A stretch of 20,059 bases of DNA, from positions 1-20,059 of the IMG/VR virus record IMGVR_UViG_3300005589_000118, one strand, 5' to 3'. The position numbers and the translations under genes were made by a program. The stretch is from a virus. Every line of letters starts with the position of its first letter. Positions within the stretch are counted from its first letter, which is position 1. Shown one piece after another: positions 1 to 4,280 of the stretch. Below the pieces are notes generated by a model. The model did no database searches. It was given only the letters and a program-made list of their open reading frames with translations, and was not told where the DNA came from.

Positions 1-16
1 TCACACCAACCCCTCC

Positions 17-580
17 TTAATCAATATCTGCATTAGGTTTACTGCTGTTTGGATGCCTCTTAAATACATGCCCTTTATGCTGCTTATACATGCCCATTAA
101 CACCTTGCCGACACCTGAAGATGTGAATCCGTAATTAACTACATCAGGTAGGGATCTCATTATTACTTCCTCTCCTGTCTTAATATTCACCCCCACTATA
201 GGGCCTTTATAGTTCCCGTTAGCCCAGCCATTTAATCTAGTTGGACTTTGAAGGCCTGTTTCAAATGCATGCTTTGCGTTTTCAGACCTTGTACACCATT
301 CTAGGTTAGATAAGTTATTATTACTTTTATTACCGTCTTTATGATTAACAAAAACCTTTTTCTCATCAACAGGCAAGAAGCATTCAGCCACTATACGGTG
401 TATATAAAAGGTCTTATATTTGCCATGTTGCCAAAGCATTACTGATTGGTATCCGTTACTTTTCTTCTGGGGCTTCCTCTCAAGGCCTGTCTTGCCATTA
501 ACTATCTCTCCGTGAGTGCTTACAAGATAATTGGTTTCCCTAAACCTTTCCCAGCGCTTCTCTTTAAATTTCACAATCAC
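17..580 (-). CDS. HNH homing-type endonuclease (NUMOD4-HNH-NUMOD1)
   Basis: The 187-residue product has three parts. A NUMOD4-like N-terminus (about 9-50) has the W-x-x-F/I...Y-x-V-S-x-x-G pattern. An HNH_3 nuclease core (about 57-105) contains H61-R, the N79-H80-K81-D82-G-N-K block, N-L-E-W (92-95) and N101...H104. A C-terminal NUMOD1-like DNA-recognition segment (about 128-172) contains a G-E-E...S-x-x-D-V pattern and a conserved-looking G-H-x-F end. This architecture is typical of free-standing phage homing endonucleases that nick or cut DNA at an intron-less target. The start is GTG at 580, overlapping the TGA of the upstream DUF551 gene (GTGA), so translation is probably coupled. After the stop the minus strand shows GGAGG and possible GTG starts at the very edge, suggesting another gene beyond position 1. 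The family assignment is confident; the target site is unknown. Confidence 0.9.
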   Translation of the reverse strand: MIVKFKEKRWERFRETNYLVSTHGEIVNGKTGLERKPQKKSNGYQSVMLWQHGKYKTFYIHRIVAECFLPVDEKKVFVNHKDGNKSNNNLSNLEWCTRSENAKHAFETGLQSPTRLNGWANGNYKGPIVGVNIKTGEEVIMRSLPDVVNYGFTSSGVGKVLMGMYKQHKGHVFKRHPNSSKPNADID

Positions 581-801
581 GCCTCCTCTGTTGGTGGTAG
601 GGGTAGTGGCATCCAGTGGGTAACCACAGCTGAATTAGCCTCCCCCCAGAATCTAAACACGCCTTCATCTATGTAAAACGCATCTGTGTCAACTATCCGC
701 TTGCCATCATGATTTAGAATAGATACTAATAAAGTATCGTGCGACTCATCTGGTAGTGCTATATCCACATCAACCCAGCTCATAATAACTTGCTTACTCA
801 T
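577..801 (-). CDS. DUF551 domain protein
   Basis: A 74-residue protein with the DUF551 signature: W9-V near the start, an L-P (16-17) turn, a central hydrophobic strand (L-L-V-S-I), an aromatic F-x-F-W and the C-terminal V-T-H-W-M-P-L-P-L-P-P block (60-70). DUF551 proteins are small, common in phage early regions and of unknown function. The frame is open to 822. I prefer the ATG at 801 because GGAG lies 7-8 nt before it and it overlaps the previous stop by 8 nt, as is usual in this operon. It sits between the coiled-coil gene upstream and the HNH gene downstream, whose GTG overlaps this TGA. Family call good; role unknown. Confidence 0.82.
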   Translation of the reverse strand: MSKQVIMSWVDVDIALPDESHDTLLVSILNHDGKRIVDTDAFYIDEGVFRFWGEANSAVVTHWMPLPLPPTEEA

Positions 802-1114
802 TGTCTTGCTCCAGTTTGCCAAAATACACTGCTTTCACGCCCTCAAAATGGGGATGGAAAATAAATTTTGTAGCCGCAATTAATTCTGAGTGATAACCAT
901 TAACAGCATCCGCCCGCACCTTTGGCAGACTGGCCCTAAAGGCGGCTATGCCAGCCGATAAATCCAGATTTTCACAGAGTACCTGTTCCCATTTTGCCTT
1001 TAGTTCTTCATTGTCGGCTTTTAGGTCGGCTAGTTGTTGCTCTAACTCAATAGCAGCTTTACGCAATACTAATACCTGCTCAACTGTTACATGTGGTAAG
1101 TCTTTAATACTCAT
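794..1114 (-). CDS. Small coiled-coil phage protein of unknown function
   Basis: 106 residues. Residues about 10-50 form a strongly heptad-like helix (L-R-K-A-A-I-E-L-E-Q-Q-L-A-D-L-K-A-D-N-E-E-L-K), predicting a coiled coil. A second half follows with an A-F-R-A-S-L-P-K-V-R-A-D-A-V stretch resembling the tail of many small phage early proteins. No enzymatic motif is visible. The start is well supported: ATG at 1114 has GGAGT 5-6 nt upstream and overlaps the TGA of the preceding 53-aa gene (ATGA). It is a middle gene of the leftward operon and probably translationally coupled on both sides. An oligomerising adaptor or regulator is possible, but that is only inference. Confidence 0.75.
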   Translation of the reverse strand: MSIKDLPHVTVEQVLVLRKAAIELEQQLADLKADNEELKAKWEQVLCENLDLSAGIAAFRASLPKVRADAVNGYHSELIAATKFIFHPHFEGVKAVYFGKLEQDNE

Positions 1115-1272
1115 TTTGTACTCCTTTTTACTATTCGCATTTTAAGAAAGGAACCGTGAGATATGACTAATCTTTGCGCCTGCCTTAATGTCATTAAATC
1201 CAACTTTAAGTCTTCCCATCTTTCAAAGAATTCACACCAATCTTGCACCATGTAAGCGCGCTTTTTGCTCAT
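1111..1272 (-). CDS. 53-aa protein, unknown, in leftward operon
   Basis: An uninterrupted 53-codon frame that begins MSKKRAYMVQDWCEFFERWE, continues with a mainly helical basic segment (L-M-T-L-R-Q-A-Q-R-L) and ends M-R-I-V-K-R-S-T-K. ATG at 1272 lies just after the stop of the HTH_39-like gene, with AAGGA about 9 nt upstream. Its TGA overlaps the ATG of the next gene (ATGA), which is good evidence of real coupled translation. Net charge is basic apart from an acidic aromatic patch near residues 11-20. No family is recognised; the case for reality rests on the exact overlaps and the filled gap. Confidence 0.65.
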   Translation of the reverse strand: MSKKRAYMVQDWCEFFERWEDLKLDLMTLRQAQRLVISHGSFLKMRIVKRSTK

Positions 1273-1277
1273 AACCA

Positions 1278-1487
1278 TCAATCCTTTTCTAACGTATTTA
1301 ACGAATACCGTGCTACTCGCGTCTCTACGCCATCGCTACGGGTTACTGTTATCATTTCCGAGCTAATGCCTGCTATTTCACAAACGCGGCTTCTAAGGTT
1401 ATACACGCCTAATTTATGTATGGCTTGCATACAAGTTAGGTATTTGCGGGTTTTAAACCATTTTAGGATTTTTTGTTTATCGGTCAT
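1278..1487 (-). CDS. HTH_39-like winged helix protein
   Basis: A 69-residue protein matching the short phage HTH_39-type domain (PF14090-like). K4-Q-K-I-L-K-W-F begins a helix, L17-T-x-M-Q-A-I-x-K-L-G forms the turn, L31-R-S-R-V-C-E-I is the putative recognition helix, and residues 43-63 (I-T-V-T-R-S-D-G-V-E-T-R-V-A-R-Y-S-L) look like the beta wing. Such proteins are presumed DNA binders, but the regulon is unknown. ATG at 1487 has AGGTGA immediately upstream. It lies second in the leftward operon, directly after the RMF-like gene. It is the only clear HTH protein in the window and so a candidate to act on the paired operator-like elements, although that link is inference from proximity only. 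Confidence 0.78.
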   Translation of the reverse strand: MTDKQKILKWFKTRKYLTCMQAIHKLGVYNLRSRVCEIAGISSEMITVTRSDGVETRVARYSLNTLEKD

Positions 1488-1518
1488 AAGTCACCTAAGC
1501 CCCTTTCGAGGCTCCTTG

Positions 1519-1689
1519 TTATTTTATGTCAAAATCTTTGCAAGATTGATTGTATCCAGATACCCATGCTTTGTTTTTTGTTTCATCTTTATATGGTTTT
1601 TGCTTTTCTTGCCCTTCTGCTGCTGCCTGATAGCCATATTTATAAGCTAGGCCTGCTGAGTCTGTTTTTTGCGGTTGGTTTGTTGTCAT
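1519..1689 (-). CDS. Ribosome modulation factor (RMF)-like small protein
   Basis: A 56-codon frame beginning MTTNQPQKTDSAGLAYKYGY. The core A15-Y-K-Y-G-Y-Q-A-A-A-E-G, then K-P-Y, then K-A-W-V-S-G-Y matches the RMF pattern: G-Y-x-A-x-x-x-G, a P-Y pair, and W-x-x-G-(W/Y). In Escherichia coli RMF (55 residues) binds the 30S subunit and dimerises ribosomes into inactive 100S particles; phage and plasmid relatives are mostly uncharacterised. ATG at 1689 has GGGGA 6 nt upstream. This is the first gene of the leftward operon, 59 nt downstream of the operator-like element at 1749-1793. Family resemblance is read from motif spacing only; whether it binds ribosomes is unknown. Confidence 0.72.
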   Translation of the reverse strand: MTTNQPQKTDSAGLAYKYGYQAAAEGQEKQKPYKDETKNKAWVSGYNQSCKDFDIK

Positions 1690-1748
1690 GTTTCATCCCC
1701 TTTGTTTAAGTTACACCCTGATTTTAGCCAATCCATTTATTTTAGCAG

Positions 1749-1793
1749 TGGCAAAAACTACCAACTTTATTTTTATTTTGTAAGTTTTGGCCA
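1749..1793 (-). promoter_or_regulatory. Operator-like inverted repeat, copy A
   Basis: Arm 1 at 1749-1764 (tggcaaaaactaccaa) and arm 2 at 1778-1793 (ttgtaagttttggcca) are inverted with 13 of 16 positions complementary and a 13-bp spacer. Read on the minus strand, the first 20 bp facing the RMF-like gene (aaagttggtagtttttgcca, 1768-1749) are identical to 18297-18316. The element ends 59 nt before the ATG at 1689, almost the same as the 58 nt in copy B. It lies in the divergent region between the leftward and rightward operons, so it could control both. Confidence 0.7.
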
Positions 1794-1794
1794 A

Positions 1795-1822
1795 TTGCAA
1801 AGCTGAATGTTTAGGCTAGTAT
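1795..1822 (+). promoter_or_regulatory. Candidate promoter of the rightward operon
   Basis: TTGCAA at 1795-1800 and TAGTAT at 1817-1822 are separated by 16 bp, giving a plausible sigma-70 promoter next to copy A of the operator-like element. Transcription would start near 1829, exactly at the foot of a small hairpin, leaving a leader of about 98 nt. No experimental evidence; a TTGACA at 1857-1862 lacks a matching -10. Confidence 0.4.
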
Positions 1823-1828
1823 TTGGTT

Positions 1829-1926
1829 AGTGGCATGGGGCCACTGTTTAAATTCGTTGACACTGGGAAAGACTAGGCGTGCTGAGGCGCAACCCTTGGC
1901 CGACTTTTAACTAATAAGGGGTTTAT
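1829..1926 (+). other. Structured, non-coding leader of the rightward operon
   Basis: The leader opens with a perfect 6-bp stem, AGTGGC (1829-1834) with GCCACT (1840-1845), around a 5-nt loop. It then has an unusually GC-rich stretch at about 1866-1902 for this AT-rich region, with short self-complementary parts (AGG/CCT, GCG/CGC). A 13-codon frame (1835-1876) exists but has no Shine-Dalgarno. I do not recognise a named riboswitch. The downstream gene has its own good site, AAGGGG, 5 nt before ATG 1927. Confidence 0.35.
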
Positions 1927-2115
1927 ATGAGTAAGCAGATTAAAGTTACAGTAGACACTGGTTGGGCTAATGGTGACCATGTAGATTACTGGGATTTACC
2001 TGAAAACTGGGATTCACTAACAGACAAGGAAAAAGAAAAGCACTTAGATGATTGTGCAAATGACTTTCTACATGAATGTTGCGACAGTTTCGCAGAATTA
2101 GTTGACGAAGACTAA
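1927..2115 (+). CDS. Small acidic phage protein, unknown
   Basis: 62 residues, strongly acidic. V-T-V-D-T-G and D-H-V-D-Y-W-D-L-P are followed by a helical region (L-T-D-K-E-K-E-K-H-L-D-D-C-A-N-D-F-L-H-E-C-C-D-S). The layout (beta strand with V-D-T-G, a W/L-P turn, then an acidic helix) resembles a recurring family of short phage early proteins, possibly the DUF7167 type, which I cannot confirm. ATG has AAGGGG 5 nt upstream. It is the first gene of the rightward operon, following a leader of about 98 nt. The acidic, compact character would suit a DNA-mimic or inhibitor, but no evidence supports a specific target. Confidence 0.75.
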   Translation: MSKQIKVTVDTGWANGDHVDYWDLPENWDSLTDKEKEKHLDDCANDFLHECCDSFAELVDED

Positions 2116-2188
2116 AGAATCGCCAACTCGTAAGGAGGTGAATGTTCCACCCGCCAACTACATTCGAGAGAAGCTAGGGCGGTTTTAA
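2102..2188 (+). CDS. Possible 28-aa leader peptide
   Basis: A short frame from TTG 2102 to TAA 2186-2188, overlapping the end of the previous gene, would encode a basic peptide ending P-P-A-N-Y-I-R-E-K-L-G-R-F. A GTG at 2138 lies in the same frame but directly abuts a perfect AAGGAGG at 2132-2138, and an ATG at 2142 in another frame gives only 11 codons with too short a spacing. The peptide looks protein-like, but no start is well placed, so this may be a regulatory leader and not a gene. Confidence 0.25.
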   Translation: MTKTKESPTRKEVNVPPANYIREKLGRF

Positions 2189-2204
2189 ATAGCAGGAGTG
2201 CTAA

Positions 2205-2369
2205 ATGACACTACGAGAAACACTAAATAAGGCTTATGACTCAATGTCACTGCCTTTCTTTGAAATGACCGACAATCTAGTTTTAGTAGCTAGTAAGTGG
2301 GCAGAATCCCAAGGCGTTGAGATTAACCCTTGGCAAGAAACAATTAAATTTTTACAGGTGAGATTATGA
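2205..2369 (+). CDS. 54-aa protein, unknown, in rightward operon
   Basis: An open frame of 54 codons starting MTLRETLNKAYDSMSLPFFE, with a following amphipathic segment (T-D-N-L-V-L-V-A-S-K-W-A-E-S) and N-P-W-Q-E-T near the end. AGGAG lies 6 nt before ATG 2205. The stop TGA overlaps the ATG of the next gene at 2366 (ATGA), supporting coupled translation. No domain is recognised. It fills what would otherwise be a gap in a densely packed operon, and the ribosome site and overlap are the main reasons to accept it. Confidence 0.7.
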   Translation: MTLRETLNKAYDSMSLPFFEMTDNLVLVASKWAESQGVEINPWQETIKFLQVRL

Positions 2370-2707
2370 TTCAAACAGTACTACTAAGAACGGCTAATCT
2401 AAGCAAGGAATGCCGTGATCATTACAATATGGAAGGCGCAACACATGAAGCTCAGTTATTTATTGATACTGAGCTATATGGAATGGCGCTTAAAGGCTTC
2501 TCAGTGTGTCAGAGCGCCATTTACTTTGAAGAGCTGCACAATGAGGCGTTACAAGCTAAAGTTCGCGCTGATGAGCTAAAGAAGATTGAACAAGAGCGCC
2601 AAGCTAAGCTTAACAGTATGGCCGCTAAAGAAGAGCGTGAGCTGATTATTAAAAGCTGGGGTTGGCCTGCTAAGTTTGAGAAAGAAGCGCTTGAGGTGTT
2701 TGGATAA
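2366..2707 (+). CDS. Coiled-coil protein, unknown
   Basis: 113 residues. The N-terminal half (I-Q-T-V-L-L-R-T-A-N-L-S-K-E-C...) reads as mixed helix and strand. Residues about 55-98 form a long charged helix (N-E-A-L-Q-A-K-V-R-A-D-E-L-K-K-I-E-Q-E-R-Q-A-K-L), and the tail has a tryptophan pair (S-W-G-W-P-A). No catalytic motif is visible. AGGTGAGATT precedes ATG 2366, which overlaps the upstream stop. It belongs to the rightward operon of small accessory genes; no function can be proposed from sequence alone. Confidence 0.75.
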   Translation: MIQTVLLRTANLSKECRDHYNMEGATHEAQLFIDTELYGMALKGFSVCQSAIYFEELHNEALQAKVRADELKKIEQERQAKLNSMAAKEERELIIKSWGWPAKFEKEALEVFG

Positions 2708-2730
2708 TTTAATTAAAAGGAGTGATTGAG

Positions 2731-3087
2731 ATGCGAGAGATTAAGTTTAGAGCGTGGGATGGACATAAGATGCGCACCGATTTTACGATGCACAGTGACG
2801 GCCAAGTGATCATAAGTGCTTCGGTGTATGCTATTGGCTTCAAACCAGTACTAATGCAATACACTGGACTGAAAGACCAGAACGGCAAAGGCACTGAGAT
2901 GTGCCAAGGGGACTTGGTTCGCGCTTCTGGTCATGGTATTGGTAAGGTTGATAAAAACGGATGGGGTGAGTGGGAGCTTGTATTCAATGATGGCACTGAG
3001 ACTATTCACGACCTAATTATGGAGCAAGACCTAGGCGAGATTGTCGGCACGATTTACGAAAACCCTGAATTATTGGAGAGTAAATAA
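2731..3087 (+). CDS. YopX family phage protein
   Basis: 118 residues with the YopX family pattern: the N-terminal M-R-E-I-K-F-R-A-W-D (1-10), the central L-M-Q-Y-T-G-L-K-D-Q-N-G-K segment, then E-M-C-Q-G-D-L-V, and the C-terminal I-V-G-T-I-Y-E-N-P-E-L-L. YopX proteins are frequent in phage early regions and their molecular role is not established. A GTG at 2722 is in frame, but AGGAG stands 8 nt before ATG 2731 and the family begins with M-R-E-I-K-F-R, so 2731 is chosen. The TAA overlaps the next ATG by one base (TAATG). Family call is confident. Confidence 0.92.
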   Translation: MREIKFRAWDGHKMRTDFTMHSDGQVIISASVYAIGFKPVLMQYTGLKDQNGKGTEMCQGDLVRASGHGIGKVDKNGWGEWELVFNDGTETIHDLIMEQDLGEIVGTIYENPELLESK

Positions 3088-3395
3088 TGTTAATGTATCG
3101 TAGAACACAAGGGCAGCCAATTACCCTTTATTATCGTAAAACTCATGAGCACCAGTGGCGCATGATTACAAAAGACAATTACGCAAAGGAATGGGAAGCT
3201 GAGGCCAAGCGTATTCAAGGGTTGTTTGAGTTAGAGCAGGCTAAATGCAAAGCTTTAGCGGATGAATTAGAAGAAATACAGGAAAGGCTAAACCTTACTG
3301 AGTCCATGCTGCATAGTGCTGCTAAGGATAATATGAGCAAGGATATTCAAATTAAAATGCTATCTAAAAACAAAGGGGTTGATAATGGGGATTGA
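3087..3395 (+). CDS. Coiled-coil phage protein, unknown
   Basis: 102 residues. The first 35 residues include a basic, aromatic segment (R-T-Q-G-Q-P-I-T-L-Y-Y-R-K-T-H-E-H-Q-W-R). From about residue 36 to 78 a heptad-rich helix follows (A-E-A-K-R-I-Q-G-L-F-E-L-E-Q-A-K-C-K-A-L-A-D-E-L-E-E-I), predicting a coiled coil. It starts at ATG 3087 in a TAATG overlap with the YopX gene, with GGAG 8 nt upstream; ATG 3093 is an alternative. Its end overlaps the start of the next membrane protein gene. No recognised family. Confidence 0.7.
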   Translation: MLMYRRTQGQPITLYYRKTHEHQWRMITKDNYAKEWEAEAKRIQGLFELEQAKCKALADELEEIQERLNLTESMLHSAAKDNMSKDIQIKMLSKNKGVDNGD

Positions 3396-3573
3396 TACAT
3401 ATTTGGCAGTGGCTTTTTGGCTTGGTATTATTGGTGTTGTCCTAAGAGGGGTATTCCTAATATGTTGCGAATACCCAAGAATAACAAAAACAAGCGTAGG
3501 GTCTGATACTATGCAATTTATATTGCAGGCGTTCTTTTTAGCTTGGGTTTGCTATCTCAGGTTTTATTCTTAA
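3385..3573 (+). CDS. Two-helix membrane protein, unknown
   Basis: 62 residues with two hydrophobic segments: about 6-28 (Y-L-A-V-A-F-W-L-G-I-I-G-V-V-L-R-G-V-F-L-I-C-C) and about 43-60 (M-Q-F-I-L-Q-A-F-F-L-A-W-V-C-Y-L). A short basic/polar loop (P-R-I-T-K-T-S-V-G-S-D) connects them. An in-frame TTG exists at 3379, but GGGG lies 6 nt before ATG 3385, so that start is chosen. It ends the rightward operon; its TAA directly abuts the stop of the convergent lysis-side gene. Size and topology would allow a holin-like or superinfection-exclusion role, but this is guesswork. Confidence 0.72.
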   Translation: MGIDTYLAVAFWLGIIGVVLRGVFLICCEYPRITKTSVGSDTMQFILQAFFLAWVCYLRFYS

Positions 3574-3774
3574 TTAAAGTAAGTCACGCGCAATCCGTAG
3601 AATAGCATCACGGTCTTCTTTAAGTGCAGCAACGGCTTTATCATCAAGCTTAGTTGCAGTGCTTAGAGAAGCTTTTTCAGCTGCCTCAATAATCCCATCT
3701 AAAGCCAACTCTAAAGCGTGCTTTTTAAAGAAATACATCCCTATTGCTGAGCCTATTTTAAAAAGTAACGGCAT
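3574..3774 (-). CDS. Small phage protein downstream of lysis genes, unknown
   Basis: 66 residues: a short hydrophobic N-terminal stretch (P-L-L-F-K-I-G-S-A-I-G-M-Y-F-F) followed by an amphipathic helical region (L-E-L-A-L-D-G-I-I-E-A-A-E-K-A) and a charged C-terminal helix (D-D-K-A-V-A-A-L-K-E-D-R-D-A-I-L-R-I-A-R-D-L-L). The first segment is too short and basic for a sure membrane span. ATG 3774 has GGGGT about 6 nt upstream. The gene overlaps the 3' end of the small membrane gene at 3753-3890 and is the last of the late leftward series. The neighbourhood suggests a lysis or lysis-timing role, without direct evidence. Confidence 0.65.
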   Translation of the reverse strand: MPLLFKIGSAIGMYFFKKHALELALDGIIEAAEKASLSTATKLDDKAVAALKEDRDAILRIARDLL

Positions 3775-3890
3775 TTTAAACCCCTTAGTTTGGTTTTGGT
3801 TATGTGAATTAGGTCACAAGATAAAGCGAATACTAACACTATGGTTAATCCAATCAAGAAAAGCCATGTTATCAGTAAGCGCTTAATCAT
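3753..3890 (-). CDS. Small single-span membrane protein, candidate holin or spanin part
   Basis: A 45-codon frame: M-I-K-R, then a hydrophobic span of about 20 residues (L-L-I-T-W-L-F-L-I-G-L-T-I-V-L-V-F-A-L-S-C, residues 5-25), then a short basic tail (T-K-T-K-L-R-G-L-K-C-R-Y-F-L-K). ATG 3890 overlaps the endolysin TGA by one base (TGATG), and GGAA lies about 8 nt upstream, so translation is probably coupled to the endolysin. The A-L-S-C at the end of the span resembles a weak lipobox, so a lipoprotein (Rz1-like) is an alternative to a pinholin-like protein. Its 3' end overlaps the next gene by 22 bp. No family is recognised. Confidence 0.6.
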   Translation of the reverse strand: MIKRLLITWLFLIGLTIVLVFALSCDLIHITKTKLRGLKCRYFLK

Positions 3891-4276
3891 CAGTAATTCC
3901 AAGTTGGTACGTCTTTCCGGTCTGTTTCAGTCCATGCTATGTGAACAAATCCACAATAGGCGCCACCTGCCACTCTAGTTGCGCCATGACGACCAGCTAA
4001 TACCTTTAGCTTTGTTTCCATTATTACATTATCACAGCGAACGTCTACGGCCTTACATAGCTGGTGATCTCCGGCCTTTTTCTTTTTAACTTCATTAGGA
4101 TGATTGGGACAACGGCCACCTGAAGTTATAATTAAAGGTGAGTCGTAATCATTGCGGATTAACTGGACTTTATCTAGAGACTCTTGATCTATGCTGCGGC
4201 GGTCACATTCCTTGTGGCCGCATGTGCATAGTAGTTTAGGGTCTGCTGCTGGGTTGAAGTTTTTTGTGGCTATCAT
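3890..4276 (-). CDS. Peptidase M15 family endolysin (D-Ala-D-Ala carboxypeptidase type)
   Basis: 128 residues with the short M15_3-type phage peptidase layout. The N-terminal C17-T-C-G-H-K-E-C-D segment is followed by I-T-S-G-G-R-C-P-N-H-P (50-60), the metal motif H71-x(6)-D78 in G-D-H-Q-L-C-K-A-V-D-V, and H112 in F-V-H-I-A-W. H71, D78 and H112 are the expected zinc ligands. Members cleave peptide cross-links in peptidoglycan and serve as phage endolysins. No signal peptide is visible, so release would depend on a holin; the overlapping membrane gene at 3753-3890 is the obvious candidate. It starts 4 bp after the tailspike stop with only a weak ribosome site, perhaps coupled to it. Residues C17, C19 and C24 near the N-terminus could bind a second metal, which is inference. 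Confidence 0.85.
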   Translation of the reverse strand: MIATKNFNPAADPKLLCTCGHKECDRRSIDQESLDKVQLIRNDYDSPLIITSGGRCPNHPNEVKKKKAGDHQLCKAVDVRCDNVIMETKLKVLAGRHGATRVAGGAYCGFVHIAWTETDRKDVPTWNY

Positions 4277-4280
4277 TGTC

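Noticed and set aside
1243-1709. Plus-strand hydrophobic frames across 1243-1709
   Set aside because: They are antisense to the HTH_39-like and RMF-like genes, have no Shine-Dalgarno, and their hydrophobicity comes from the reverse complement of lysine/glutamine-rich codons.
1749-1793. Paired elements as attachment sites or CRISPR-like repeats
   Set aside because: Only two copies, no integrase in view, inverted internal structure and fixed distance to start codons fit an operator better than an att core or a repeat array.
1857-1862. TTGACA as -35 of a promoter before the rightward operon
   Set aside because: At 16-18 bp spacing there is no credible -10 (tgctga region); the TTGCAA-TAGTAT pair upstream is better.
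2151-2186. Intrinsic terminator from ccgcc...ggcgg followed by TTTT
   Set aside because: Only 5 bp of stem with a loop of more than 20 nt and an A-interrupted T tract; too weak to claim.
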